A stretch of 64,000 bases of DNA from Rhizaria sp. SCN 62-66 (Eukaryota > Rhizaria, unplaced). The position numbers were made by a program, and so were the translations under genes. The notes under the pieces are model-generated. The model did no database searches. It was given only the letters and a program-made list of their open reading frames with translations, and was not told the origin of the DNA. The stretch covers positions 37,510 to 101,509 of the forward strand of contig MEDY01000058.1 of NCBI GenBank assembly GCA_001724265.1, read 5' to 3'. Of the stretch, positions 10,570 through 24,505 are shown piece by piece; position 1 is the first letter of the stretch; every line of letters begins with the position of its first letter.

Positions 10570-11070
10570 AGGGACGGCGCAGGGCGACATAGCAGCGACG
10601 GCGGCAAGTGAGGTAAGGAAGACGATGGGGGAAATCCCCCCCAAAAAAAGACGAAAATGATCGCTCTGTTTCAATCGTTATTGTAAACAAATGTCCTCCT
10701 GTTTGAGGACCATCCAAGGTTTTTGTGCTTGGTAGATTTAGGATTATTAATATTCATCTGAAAGCCTCTAAATACATATACACTACTATTTAAAACATTC
10801 TGAAGACATCTATGATGATGACTTCTGAATTTAAATATGAAACACGGACGGTAAGCTGCCCAACTCTCGACTACTTGTACCATGAACTTAGATGGGAATA
10901 ACAAAGCCAAAAAACGAGAACATCATGTGGTGAAATAATAAACTGTGTATTTATGTAGAAAAATAACTATTTGATAACATATTTAACAATTATAGATAGA
11001 ACCCGCATTGTTACCAAGATATCTTCAATAAAGTGTCCACACCTCAAGAGTCGTCTTGTCAGACAGGAAC
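10570..11070. other. AT-rich spacer between convergent TFIIB and the 4431-aa gene
   Basis: Contains AATAAA at 10937-10942 and 11027-11032 on the + strand, either of which could serve TFIIB mRNA polyadenylation. No gene seen. Confidence 0.5.
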
Positions 11071-14000
11071 TCAGACGTGGGGAATGGCAAGCGCAGCCAG
11101 CTGAGCCGCAATGGACGCGACAAGCGGCGCGGCAGCAAAACGTGCCGCTTCTGCGGCCGCAGCCGCGTCCTGCTGCTGATGCTGCTGCTGCATCTGCAGT
11201 TGCTGCTGTTGCTGCTGGAGGGAAGGTGAGGGACACGCGAGCGCCGGAGTTGCCCCAAGCGGAATCGAGGGGGGCCACTCACTGCCGACGCCGCTATACG
11301 CACCGGCACTCGCGCCACCAGCGCCCGCAGCAGTGGCAACAGCAGGATTAGCGGCCGAATGACTGTGACTGTGCACAGTAGCGTTGCTTTGCTCACGGGC
11401 ACGGTCACGACCGTGCTGCTCACGGTCCCAGCTGCGCACGGGCACGGTCGCCGGGACAGAGCCCAGCGTGGCCGCCGCCACCGCAGCAGCAGCCGCCACC
11501 GCCGTCGCGGCCGCCTCGGCCTCAGCCTCCGCACCAGCCGCCTTAGAGTGACCGTGAGCAGCGACTGCCGCGGCGGAGTGATTGTGAGCGGGCGCGGTGA
11601 AGCCCGCGGTGCCGTGCGGGCGGGAGCGCGGGGGCAGCGCGATGCGCGCCACCGCGGCGGCCGCGGCAGCGGCGGCGGCGGCGGCCTCGCGCTGCGCCTC
11701 GAGCTGCTGCTGGGACAAGGCGGCGGACTGCGACTGCGCCTCGGGGTGGGGTCGGCGACTGGCGTCCAGGCCAGAACCAGAGCTCTTGGCCTTGGCCGCG
11801 AGCTGCAGCTGCGACGAAAGCGCTGTCACACTGTTCTCGTTGGTGACCGCGTTACCGCTGCGGGCGGCGCTGTAGCTGCTCCTGGCGCTATTGATGCTGT
11901 GTGTGCTGGCATTGTGGGCATCATACACACCGTCATCATCACCGCCCTCTTGCTCAGCGAAACTTCCGCGGTTCGAACTGTGGAGGGCGAGACTCGTCTT
12001 CGCGTTGCCGCTCCCGCCGCTCTCAGCGCCGTCGGCGTCGGCGTCCAGTCCCGGCGCGAACTTTTCGCGGCGCGCGCGCACGCGCTCAGTCGTCTCGCTG
12101 AGGTGGCGCTGGCGCCGTACCTCAGCGCGCGCCCCCGCGGCGCCCGCGCGCGCGGCCGTCAGGGCGGCCCGGTGCGCGCGCGCCGCCGCAGCCACGACCG
12201 CGGGGTGCACCGTCACACCAGGCGGCAGCGACGCGGTCGGCGGCTGCGAGTGGCCGTAGGTACCCGCTGAGTCGGCATTGCCATCGCTGTCGCCGCCGTG
12301 GGTTGTGAGGGGAAGCATAAAGGGCAAACTCGCGCTCGCACTCGCGCCATCGCCGCCGCCGCCGCTACTCGCCGCAGCGGCGGCCGTGGTGGCCTGGAGC
12401 TCGGCGATCGCGGTGCGCACGCGCTGGCGCACAAAATCAAGCCGCATCTGCTCCTCCTCGCACCGCTGCAGCAAACTCATCCCAGCGCCAGCGCCAGTGT
12501 GGCCAGACTTGCTCTTGCTGGGCGAGGTGCCGTTGACGAACGCGCCGGTGTAGGCGCCCGTGGCAGCGTCGTAGGTGCCTGCGTTGACGATCTTGGTCGA
12601 GACGCCGTCCCAGCCGCGCAGCCCGCGGTCCCGGTGGACGTCGCCAGCCGCTATCGGTACCGCGCTCTGCGTTATGGCCGCAGGGCCGGCGAGGAAGCGC
12701 GGGGCCGCTACGGACCACAGCGGGGGCGCGCCGCCGCCACAAGCAGCGCCCACGGTCGCAGCGCCGGCGGAGGAGTGACCGTGGGCGTGACCGTGGGCGC
12801 GGGCGGTGAGGGGGCGGCGGGGAGACTGTGCGCGCGGCGGCGAGCGCGACCGGGGGCGCAGACCGTCAGCGTGAGGAGTCAAGGCGAGAGTGAAGGCGTT
12901 CTGGTTTGTACTCTCATCCCCAGTCATACTATCACTAGCGCTCGCGTTGATGCTGTTCGCGGCGTTGGTGCTGGCTTCGTTGAAGGCAGCCGCTGTCGCC
13001 GCAACAGCCGCCGCAGCCGCCGTGGCCGCTTCAGCGGCGGAGGCGACGGAGGCGTAGTTGGGGGCCGCGGTGGCCGAGCGGCTGAGCTGGGCCACCTGGC
13101 GGGCGAAGGCCTCCGCAGACCGGGGGCTCACTGAAAGCGAGAAAACAAGAAAACAAATAGAGAGAGAGAAGAATTGGGTGAGTTACGTACAGTTCAGATA
13201 TCGTTGTGCATGCAAGATAGAATTGGTTTTCCCGTCAAAGTGTCATTTCAGTGCGTTTGATAGACGTACCAGGCTGCGCGGGCGCAGCGTTGACGCTTGA
13301 CGCCATCGAGCCGCTGCCGCTGCCGGCGGCCGTCGCACCCGCCAGCGCGCTGGACAGGGGCAGAGTGAGCGACAGCCGGCTCAGCGCACGCGACGGGCTG
13401 CGTGCAACGGTGGGCGACAGCGACCGCGGGGCGCTCGCACCGCCGACGCTGCTGCCGCCGACGGTCATCTGCGTCGCCGACGGGTCGCCGGTCGCGCGGG
13501 CGCTGTCGGTGTTGGCGGCGTTGGCGGGGGGAGGGATCGGGGCGAGGGCGCGCGCGGTGGCCAGCGTGCTCGCCAGCCGCGCCTATGCGCCCCGTCTCAC
13601 GCTCATATTCGCACCGACGTTAGCGCCGGCGCCACTGCGGCTCTTGCTGCCGTCGGCGACAGTGCCGGCGTTGTTGCTGTTGTCCGCAGCCGCGGCGGCG
13701 GCCACCAGCGCTGTCGCCAGCGCGTTCGCCGCCGCCGAGCTGCCCGCCGCGCTGCCGACGCTGCCCCCGGGGCCCGGCGAGGGCAGCAAGTGCGCGATCG
13801 CGGCCAGCGGTGAGAACACGATTCCAGGCACGCCGCCAGAGCCCTGCGTCAGACTCTCGCTCTGGCCCTGTGCCTGGCCGTGGGCGCGAGAAGGCGCCAG
13901 GTTGCTGTGCAGCGCCGCGATAAGCGACGTGACAGTCTCGGCGCGGGCTACGTCCTGCGCGCGCGCCTCGGCGCCGCTGACGCCGCCGCCGCCGCCATTC

Positions 14001-17000
14001 CCGCGGCCAGAGACGCCCGGGGCGCCGGCGCGAGTAGAGGCCGCGTCGGCAGAGTCACCTGCACTGGCTGTGCTGTTGCTGCCGGTGTCCCTGCCCCTGT
14101 GCGCCGCCTGCAACGCGAGCTTATGCGCAGGCGCGTGCACAAAGGCGGGCGCGACGAAGGGCCGGTGCGAGCCCTGCACGGGGATCGTGACCTCGCGGTG
14201 CATCAGCGTCTGCGAGTTGAACGCGGCGCTGACTTTGCCGACCCGGCGCAACGCCACTGCGCGCGCGACGCCGCGGCCCACGCGCACCGACGGCAGCAGC
14301 GGCGCCGAGTAGCCGTCGCCCGCGGGCGGCAGCGGCAGCGCGCGGGCGCGGGCGGCGAGCGCGCGCGCGGTCGGCGCCGCGGCTGCCAGCGCGGGCGCCG
14401 CGGCCCAGGCGAGCACAACGGCGCAGGAAGAGAAGGACGGGCAGCCTGCGCGGCGGCCGCAGTAGTCACACAGCGCCCCGCCCGCGGCGGCCGCGGCGGC
14501 GGTGCCCGCTGCGGCGTCGGCCTCGGTGTCCTCAGCGTCGGCGTCCCAGGCCCCGTCGTCATCGTCGGCGTACACAGCGGGCGCGGGCGTCATCAGCAGC
14601 GCGCGCGAGGCCTGCAACGGACCCTGCAGTGGCGGCGGCAGCAGCGTCAGGAGCGTCGCCGCAGCGGTGACGGCCGCGTGCTGCACTGCGGCGTTGCCGC
14701 CGTCGTCGCCCGCATCTGCGTTAGCTGCAGCTGCGACGGTGGTGCCGAGCACCATGGCGTCGTTGGCGGCCGTGGTCGCCGCGGTGACCGACTGCGACAG
14801 CGGCTGCGGCGGGGCCGGCCACCGGGGCAGTCTCCCGCCCGCGCTACCCATAGAACTGCTCACGACAACAGTGCCCGCGGCAGAGGCGCGCGCGGAAGTT
14901 TGGCCGCCTGCCGCGTAAGTCAGGCCGCCCCCGCCGGCCGCCGCCGAGAGAGTCGGCGTCGCGGTGCGCGTTACGGCGACGACGTGCGCGTTTCTCACAC
15001 TCGAGCCGCTAGTGGCACTAGGGCTGCCGTTGCCGTGGATGGCGGGAGTCGGCAGCGGCAGATGCGGCGGGAACGGCGACTGCGGCGGCAATGGGGGCCG
15101 GCCGCCGCCACCGCCGCCCACGACGGCCGTGGTCGCGACGGAGGTGGCCGAGCGGGTGATCTTGCTCGCCACAGGCTTGGGGGCCGCGATGTGGCTCGCA
15201 CTCGATTGACCGTGAGCAGCAGCGGAGTGACCATAGGCAGCGGGGTGGGGCCCCGGCGTGGGAGTCGGAGTCGGCCGCTGGCTCTGGCTGTATCTCTGCG
15301 CGCCCGCGGGCCCTCTTGCAGCGGCAGCAGCGTTGGCAGAGGCGGATGTTGCGCTGTTCGCGGTGGGGGTCGGAGTGGCCGAGCTCACCGTCACCATGAG
15401 TCCCGCTGCACCGCCCGTGTTGCCATGGCCATTCCCACCCGCAGCAACAGCAGCACGAGCGCTATCATCGCTGTAGCTAGAATACCCGCTGCCGCTGTTG
15501 GCGGATGTCGTCGCGGCCGAGAACACCGCGGCGGCCTCGAGCAGCATCGGCGCGGCGCAGTCGAGCAGGCGCGCCTCGGCCACGGTCGGCGGCGGCGGGG
15601 CGGGCACTGCGCCGCTCACAGGCGCGCTGCCCCCAGTCGCCGCGCCGCCAATGCCGCCAGCGGGGCCACTGCTGCTGTTACTGCTGCTGCTGGAGCTGCC
15701 GTTGCCGGTGTAGAGCACGGCGTCGTTCATGACCGCGCTGCCGCTCGTGTTAACGGTCGAGATGAGCGAAAGCACCGGCGACCCGGCGCCGGCGCGCGCC
15801 AGAGCCCACTCGCGCAGCGCGAGCATCACGGCCAGCGCGCGCGGGCTGCGCCGGCGACGCCACAGCGCGGCCGCCGTGGCCACCGCGGCCGCGGCGTGGC
15901 GCGCGCTTGTCTGCACGCGGGCCAGAGCGGCGCGGCGCAGGCGGGCCGCGGCCTCCGCCGCCTCCGCTTCGGCCACACTCGCGCACACGCTCTGACTCAG
16001 ATTCAGACTCAGACTCGCACTCGAATCGGGACTCGTGCCGAGGATGCCGGACGCGGCCGCGGATGCAGGCGCGGGGGGCGGGGGAGGCGGCGGCAGAACG
16101 AGCCAGTCTGTCTCCGCAAGGGCGACGCAGGCGCGGACGTGCCAGTCGAGCCAGGTGGCGGCGATGACGGCGTCCTCCGCGTGCGACAGCGTGCCCGCGC
16201 CCAGCATCAGCACCGTCACGGTGCCGGGACCAATAAATCCGGCAGCGACGCCCGCACCAGCCGCAGAGGCAGAGCCAGAGCCCGTGCTTGCGGCCCCCTG
16301 CCCGTTGCTGTGTCCGTGGTTCGGAGTGCTGGCGCTGGTGGGGATGTCGTAAGAATGCGCGTGCAAGTAAGGGTGACTGTGCGCGGGCACGAGCAGCTGC
16401 CCGCTGTTGCTGCCCACGGCCGGAGCCAAACTGCTGGTGGCAGCACTCGCGCTCGCATTCGCGGTGATGTAGGCCGTGCTGACATGGCCCATCGCGCTCA
16501 CGCTGGGGCCGATGCCCATGCGGCTCGGCATCCGGCTCACAGACTGGTGATGACCGTAGCCGTGACCGTAGCCGTGAACGTAGCCGTGGCTGTGACCGTG
16601 GGCAGCAGGCACAGGGAAGTGGCCGTGGCCGTGACCGTGGGCGGACAGGTTGCTGTGGCTGGAGTAGTGCGCGGCGTGGCCGTGGGGCATGCTCAGCGCT
16701 GGCGTGCCCAGCGCTGGTGTGGCCGGCGCCGGCGTCGGCCGCGCGATCAGAGACCGCGCGTTGCTCACCGCGGAGTCCGTGCTCTGGCTTGCAGCTGCGC
16801 TGTTAGCGGAGCTGCGATTGCTGTAACCGCTCCCAACACTCCCTCCGGCAGTCGCGGTGCCGTGCGCGCTGGTCTGGCTGCGGATAGCGCTGGCGCTGAT
16901 GGCGGGGCAGGGGTGGCGCTGCGTGAGACCGTGGATGAGGCGCCACGCCAGCGCCGGCGACGGCAGCGCGCTCGCCAGCAGCAGCTCGTGGTCGCCGCCG

Positions 17001-20000
17001 CCGCCACCCCCTCTCGGAGCGGCGAGCCCCGCTCCGCCCTTGGTGCCGCCGGCGGAGGCCGAGAGGGCCGTGGCGGCGGAGGGCAGCACGGAGAGCTTGG
17101 CCCAGACCGAGTGCTGGCCCAGCAGCTCGAGGTGCAGCGGCAGCAGCACGGGGGCGCGCCACGAGACCGACGACATGCCCACGATCACTTCGACGGGCTT
17201 GTCAGCAGTCGCCGGTGCAGAGTTCGCACCGTCTTCGCGGTTGTCGTCACTGGCTGAGCTGCCACTGTTCCTGTTGCTGTTGTTGTGGCTGTGCGCGAGC
17301 GAAAGCGACGACGGCAGCGACAAGCCGGCTGCAAACACTGGCAGCGGCCTGCTGCCCGACACCAGCGGCATCGCCAGCGACTTCGCCGCACTCGCCACCG
17401 CAATTTGACTGCAGCCAGCACTGGTTGCACCGTGCTGTTGTTGCTTTGCAGTGCTTCCGAGCCCGATCGAGGCCGCGGCGCCCGAGAGCGCGATGATGAC
17501 CGCTGCTGCGACGCGCGGCGGCAGAGCCACTGCGCGCGCGGCGGCCGCCGCGGCGGGTGACGGGTGTCGCGGCCACCGGGCCGTGGGCTCGGGCCGGTAC
17601 CAGTCGCCCTCGCCCACAGCCCCCGCGCTCGCACTCGCACTGGAGCTCGAGTGCGAGCCGGCGCGGTGCCGCAGCCGCAGCGCACGCTCTGCGGGCGCGA
17701 CGGCAAAGAGCGCGGTGGCGAGCGCGGCGAGCGCGAGGCGGCGCGGGCGCGCGGCGGCCGCGGCGGGCGCCAGGGCCATCGCGCGCGTGGCGCAAGACAG
17801 CGCGAGCGCGGTCAGCAGCGTCGGGGAGAGGCTGGGAGCCGCGGCCAGGGCGCAGCGCAAAGAGCAGGGGAGCCGCGCGGGCGTGCTGGTACCGCTCGGT
17901 TTAGCGGCCGCAGACGCAGGCGTGCGCGAGGTGGAGTTCTTGTTGCTGTTGTTCGTGCTGCTGTTGTTTGCGCAGAGAAGGCAGCGGCCGGTTGTGGGGT
18001 CTTCAAGCTCGGAGTAGTCTTCCCAGACGTCGTCTTCCGCATCCTCACTGTCTTCTGCCTCTTGATAGTCGCTGTCGTCGTCCTCGTCAGTGGGATTGTC
18101 CGCGGGCACACTGCCACCCGCAGCAAGGAACGCAGACTCTGAGAACATTGAGAGCACTTTGGCCTCGATCTTACAAAGCGCAATGTCCGTCTCACTCATG
18201 ACAGCCTCGGGCTCAATGAAGGTGTCGGATCCAAGCGGGCCGCTATGGCCGTTCACGTTGCTCTGGTGCGCGCTATTGTTGCTGTTAAGCAAGAAAGGCG
18301 AGAGTTCGCCCTTGTCATACTCGTCTTCCTCCTCCTCCTCGTCGTCATCGTGATCATCCTCATCGCCGTTGCCCTCCTCCTCGTCCTCGTCGTCCTCAGG
18401 GTCATAAGACCCGCGCCTGCGCAGCACCATCGCCCGCGCCCTACCGCCGCCGCCGCCGGTGCCGCGATGGTGCTGCTGCCGCTGCTGCTCGCGGACGCGC
18501 GGCTGCGGCAACACCACCGCGTTCACACCGCCGGCCCCCGCCGCGTTAGTATGGGCGGGGTGGGACGCGGCGGGGCGGCGCACGGGTGGCGCGGGCGGGC
18601 GCGGGCGGGCGAGCGAGGCAACGAGCACGGCCGCGGGACCCTCTGGCGCGCTGGCCGCGGCGAGACACAGATCGCCGATGTCGCAGAGGGCGCAGGCGAC
18701 GAGCACGGCCGCAGACGTCGTCGCCGTCTCCGCCTCGCTCGCATTAGCACTGGCGCCCGCGTTGCCGCTAGCGGCAGCGGCGTCGACGTCACTGCCAAGC
18801 CCCGTCGCAGTGGTCGTATAGTTCGCGCCGCCACTGCTGCCGGCGAGCGCGTTGCCGCCGAGGTCCGGAGGCAGCGAGCCCGTCGCCGCGGCGGCCGCGA
18901 CCTGCGCCAGCGCCTCGGTGAGCCCGCGCGCTGTGAGCGGGGCAGGCACGGCGACGGAGCCGTCCGCACCCAGCGCCGGCGGCGGCAGCGACAGCGCCAA
19001 ACACGCCGCCGTGAGCAGCCAGGGCTGCGAGCCCTCGGGCTGGTGCACCGTCACGCGCGCGCTGAGTGCCGCCTTAGAGTCGCCACTGAGTGTCTCCTTA
19101 GAGGCATCGCTATGTGTCCTATGAGACCCAGGTTTTGACTCAGAGTGCTTCGTGAGGAGGGACACGGCGGGGCTGCGCGAGTGCAGCATAAAAGGCGAAC
19201 ACAGAGTACTCTGAGCGATGCCGCAGCTGTTGTCGACTGTGCACTGGGTAAACACGCCCGTGAGCGCGGACAGCGGCAGCTCGAATCCACCGCCCAGCCG
19301 CAGCGCCTTGGCCATGCCGCCCCAGCTGCCGCCGCCGGTCACCGCGCCGTTCGCGTCGCCGCTGTTGTTGCTGCTGCTCGTGTTGCGGAGCAGGCCGCCT
19401 GCGACGGCGGCGGCGGCGGCACCCGCAGCGGCTGCGGCAGCGGAGGCGGCCACGCGGGCCGCGGTGACGGCGGCGGCGGGGCAGTCTAAGGGGGTGTCCG
19501 GGGCGAGTAAGTAGGACCGGCCGGCAGCCGCGACAACGCTGCCATGCGAGCACGCAACATTATTCGCACCGATATTACTGTTACCGTTGCTGTTCGCGCC
19601 GTTGCTGTGGCTGTAGCTGTGCGTGTGGGCATGGCTGTTATTGTGGTTGTTGTTGTTATTGTTGTTGGACTTGGCCAGCGCAGTCGCAGCGGTGACGCCG
19701 GTGACCGTGAGCAGAGGTGCTGCTACCGCAGACGCGGGCACCGCTATCTCACAGTCACTGCAACCGTGACTGTGACGGCAATAGTAAAGAAGCGGGGAGA
19801 GCGGCAGCGGCAGCGGCGGGGGCGCGCGGGGCCAGGCCGAGAGCGCGACGGGGGCGACGGCCGAGTCGAGCCAGAGCCGCGCGCCGACGCCCGCGGCCCC
19901 GACGGCGGAACTCGCACCCACGCTCGCAGTAGCAGAGCTACTTCCAGTTGAAGACGCTCCAGGGCTCTTCATGCTGATGCTCTTGCGTCGACTGATTGCG

Positions 20001-23000
20001 TTCGCGTGGCCGCTGCTGTTGCTGCCGATAGAGTCAGTCGTGGGCAGGTCACCGCCGGCGGAGCACGCAACCGCGGCGGCCGCTGTCGCCGCCGCCACGG
20101 CCGCGGCCGCCGCGGCGTGCCGGTGGGCCAGCGCAGACGCAGCGACCGCGGCGTCGGCCAGCTCGGCGGCCGCGGCGAGATGAGGCGCAATGCGGCGCCT
20201 CCGCTGCGACTGCTGCTGGTTGTTGTCTTTGTTCGCCGCCGCAGTCGCCGGCGAGCCAGCGCCCAGGCCAGTGTTGGAGTGCGTGCGCGCGTGGTGGCGG
20301 CCAACGCTTCCAGTGCGCCGGTGCTTGCCGGGACTGCTGCTGCTCGCGGCGTCGCCGCTGTCTTTGTCGTCATCGGCAGCGTTCTTGCGGTTGGCGTTGG
20401 CCTCGCTCTGCTCACGTCGGCGCGCAGTCTCCACAGTGTCGGCCTCAGCATCAACATCATCGTCAGCGGTCTTCTTACTGGCGTCGCTGCCGTCGCCGCC
20501 GTGCGCGGTGGCGAGCCTGCCCCGCGACCCCAGTCCCAGACTGAGCCCGCTGCCGCCGGCCGTGCTTGGCCCCGCGGCCCCGGGCGCGTAGACTGCGAAC
20601 GGCACAGCGCCCAGCGCCGCGCCCGCGGGAGACACGGTGCCCAACCCCACAAAGGCGAACGCGTCGTCCACGTCCGGCGGCGGCAGACGCGCCGGCGCGC
20701 GGTGCTGGCTCCGGGCCTGCAACTGCGACTGTTTGGGTGGCTGCGACGGTAATTGCGCCTGCGACTGGGCGCGCGCCCGCGCTGCGGCTGCGGCGGCCGC
20801 GGCGGCCTCCGCGGCGGCCTCGGCGGCGGAGGGAAACATGTCCGAAGCCGCGTGCGACCGTGGGCACACCGGCGGCAGCTCCAGCGTGCTCACGCCCACG
20901 TCGCCCACGGTCACTTGACTTCCGAGGGCGAGCTTGGTGTTGACCATGAGCGTATTGGTGGGCGAGAAGAACGCCTGCTGGCGCGCATAAGCACTGCTGT
21001 AGCTCTGACCGCTGACGCTATTGCCACGGCTGTGCACGCCGCCACTGCCGCGCTTGTACGTCGCAGCACTGGAGCTCGGCTGACTGTTGTCGTTGTTGTT
21101 GCTGGCGGCGGCCGCGGGGTGGCTGGGGATGGGCGGCGTGAAGAAGTACAGCGAAGGGACGCGGCTGTGCGCAGAGAGCTGCGCCTGCGCTTGCGCCTGT
21201 AGCAACAGCGCCTGCGACCGCGAGTGAGTCGCGCTCGCGGTGTCCGCGTGCGCAGTGTCCGCGTGCGCAGCGTCCGTGTCGACTGTGAGCGTGAGAGGCG
21301 ACCGGAGGCTTGCGACCGTGTCGGCAAACGTGTCAGCGTCAGTGTTGGTGTTGTTGTCAGCGGAGTCTTTTTCGCGAACATTGTTTTCATTGGTCGTGTG
21401 ATTATCGTGGTAGGTCTTAGAGTCCTCGAACTCGCTCGTGTTCTCGTTGTGACTCTTTTCATTCGCAAAGTCATTGACATTGTCATCGTTCGTCCTGGCG
21501 TTCGCAGCTGAAGCATCACCGACGCTCTTTCGCTCACTCTCGTAGTCCGTCTTGCTCTCAAGGCCACGGCTCGCCAGCTGCGACTCCAGCAGCGCCTCTG
21601 CCTGCGCCTCTGTCTGCTCGTCATCACACAGTGCGACCGCGACAGTCACCGCCTGCGGCCGTGCGTGCCTGAGCGGCATCTCGGGCCCCACGTGCGCCGG
21701 TCCCGGCACGCGCGCCGCGGCCTGCAGAGCGTACTCGGGCACCGCCGCCACGGCAGCCACGGCGGCGGACAGCGCGGAGGCGACCGAGCGGGGGTCCAGG
21801 CCGACCGTCGCGGCCACCGAGGCGGCGACGGTCGCGGGGGCAGACAGCTGCGCGGGGCATGAAGTTAGGCCGCCGTACGGGGAATTTAAGCCGCCGACAG
21901 AGCTGGAGCTCGGAGTGCGGCTATGGGCAGCCCCGCGGTGACCTCTATGGGGCGCGAACGGCGAGCGGCCGTGGGCACTGAGCAGGCCGAGGCTGTGACC
22001 CGCGCTGGCGCCCGCCGCGCTGCTCTGGCCCTGACTGTCGGTGTGGCTCGAGTGCGCGCTGTGGTTCGCCGCGGTTTGCGCCGAGTGGATGAAGAGGTAG
22101 GCCTGCCACGCAGCCCACGCGGCCTTGCGGCGGCGGGCCTGCGCGGGCTCCACTAAGGGGGTGCTCAAACTGGTCGCCTCAGCGTTGGCGGCGGACGACG
22201 AGGAACTTGCAGTAATCTCGTGACCCTCGTCCATGTGACTGTGTCGAGTGTCGCTCTGCGGCTGTGAACCGTCGCTGGAATAATTTTTCGCGTGCAGTGG
22301 CCGCGGCGAGGTCGCCACAGGAGTAGTTGCAGGCGCATAATATGCTATCGCGTCGCGGTGACTCTTCGTGTCTTTAGCAGCAGAGATTGGTTGAACGCGA
22401 GGAGTAGACGTCCCAGCAGTCGCAGAAGAAGCGACAGCGTCAGCCTCGTTCGCAGTCTTCGGAGCTGCGTAACTGCCAACAATGATATTCGAACGACCAT
22501 TAGTCTCGGGCTTCGCAGGACTGCCCGCAGCAGCTGTGGGGAGATTGGTTGCATTCGTAGCATCGCTGTTAACCGCGGGGTCGGTTTGAGCTGCCGACGC
22601 CACGGTCTGCAACGGCGCACGAGCTGTAGCAGCGTGAGCGCTAGCACTGCCGTTTGATTGCGGCTCACCATTGGCAGCCATCTGTGCGCCGTCACCGCTG
22701 GCGGTGACTGACTGTGGGTCACCTGACTGTGCGCCGACTGCCTGTGCGTCGCCGCCGCTCAGTGACTGTGAGCGGCGCGCCACGTTTGCATGCGCGGGCG
22801 ATGCGGCTGGCAGGGGCGGCTGTCGTGCCGGCTTAGCTTTGCTCGGCGTGCGCACAGCCTCAGCAGCAGCCACGGTGTCATTCGCAATCTCAGCTTGGGT
22901 CTGGGTCTCGGTTGTGGTCGCAGCCACAGAGGGCGCGTCAGGCGCAGCTTTAGCGGCAAGCCCCGCAGCGGCCGCAAGAGGGGCCACAGGCGCTGGCGTG

Positions 23001-24505
23001 TTGGCGTCTTCAAAGCCATCGTCGTCGTAGGCGTCGTAGTCTGTGTCGCCGTCACCGTCCGCACCGGCGCCGCCAGAATTAGCGGCATCGCCAGGATTAG
23101 CATTAGCGAAATCGCCAGGATTAGCGTCAGCACCGACAGGAGCATCATGACCGTTGTTGTTGACAGCAGGCACAGAGTCAGTGCGCGTGACTGCGTTGCT
23201 CGAAACAGGGTGCCGTTGCTGTTGCTGCTGCTGTAGCTGCGCAGCTGCCATGGTGACATTAGCGTGCGTGCTAAAATGACTAAAGTTAAGACTGTAGTTG
23301 TTGCTGTGGCTACTGTCCAGCCCCTCGCGCCCGAGATCAACACCGGGAGTGGCATGATTGGCGTCGTCGTTGCGGTCGCGGTTCAAAAAGGCGCGATTGG
23401 GAGCACCGGCGTGGACATCGTGATCGCCATTGTCAGCGGTTGTGTCGTTGACGAAGTTTTGGCTGTAGTTATTGGGTGTCGTGGTGTTAAAGTAGTCGCT
23501 ACAGCTGGCAGCAGTCGCGTTGATGTGTGCATCGTTCGCGCTCGTATTCGCATCAGCAGCAGCGGCAGCGGGAACGTTACTGCTTGCGGGAATGTTGTCA
23601 TTGTGATTACTGTTATTGTTGTTATTATTACTGTTGCTGTTGTTGTTGTTGCTGACGCTCGTGCTGTAGTTGCCAAACTCGTCAGTGTAGTCTCCAGTGC
23701 CTTCGTCGTTCTTGTTGATAACTGCAGCAGCCATCAGAGCAGCACCAGCACCAGCCTCACCGCCATGTGCGGCAGCGCCGTTCGGCATCGTAGTCGGGGC
23801 TGGAGCGGCGGCAGGCTGCGGGTGCGTCAACAGCCGCTGCTCTTGCTAATTGTAGTGTTGCTGTTGTTGCTGTTGCTGCTGTTCTTGCTGCAATAACGAG
23901 TGTTGCTGCAGCTGTAGCTGTAATGGTTGCTGCAATGGTTGCGGCTGCTGTTGTTGTTGCTGCGGCTGCTGCTGCCACGTTGGCTGCTGCTGCTGCTGTT
24001 GCTGCTGCTGCGGCTGCGGTGGCTGTGGGGGCTGTGACCATGCCTGATGATGTTGCTGTGGCTGCTGTTGCTGATACTGGCCAAAGACAGACGTCGAAAC
24101 AGAGAATGCAGGCCCAGTGGCAAAGCTGGCGCCACCGTAGTTGCCACTGCCATCGCCACTACTGCTGCTGCTGCTGCTGCTGCTGCTTGAACTTGAGCTC
24201 GTGTCAGTACCTTGCGCTAACGCGCCGCTTTGCTGCGCCAGCGCAGGCCCGTATGCACCGCCAGCACCGGGAGCAGGCGCAAACGGCGCAACCCCTTGCG
24301 CTGGGTACTGCGGCGCCGCGTTATAGCCAGGAGCGGAGGTGGGCGTGAAGGCGGATGTCGCGGGGCCTGCTGGGGCAGTTACTGCCGGCGCGGGCGGCGC
24401 GGGGCCTGGGGCACCCTGGGGGGCCGGGGGTTGGCCTGCGGCGGTGGCAGCGCGGAGGGCCGCAAGCTTACTTAGGTCCAGCATGCTGCGCTGGGCGCGG
24501 CTCAT
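11071..24505 (-). CDS. Giant 4431-aa low-complexity protein, two exons, two in-frame TAG codons
   Basis: Exon 1 runs from ATG 24505 to 13270 (donor GTACGT, phase 1). A 139-base intron ends in CTTTCAG, and exon 2 runs 13130-11071 to TGA; the phases match. TAG lies in frame at 23846-23848 (residue 220, at the end of a polyQ tract) and 13583-13585 (residue 3641). The N-terminus has Pro/Ala then Gln tracts (to about residue 218). Asn/Ser and Ala runs follow, Cys clusters occur near residues 1573, 2169 and 3343 (for example CDYCGRRAGC), a very acidic stretch lies near 2035-2065, and a His-Gly tract near 2633-2652. No catalytic domain is recognised. Short ordered islands such as LLPLHLELLGQHSVWAKL suggest buried folded segments. 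A scaffold role is possible, but I make no functional claim. That it is coding is supported by one frame over 11 kb. Confidence 0.7.

Noticed and set aside
13880-17257. A 1125-codon open frame on the + strand opposite the giant gene, and many similar antisense frames over GC-rich exons
   Set aside because: High GC makes stops rare in all frames. The products are Arg/Ala/Gly-rich with no ordered segments, while the - strand frame continues for 11 kb.
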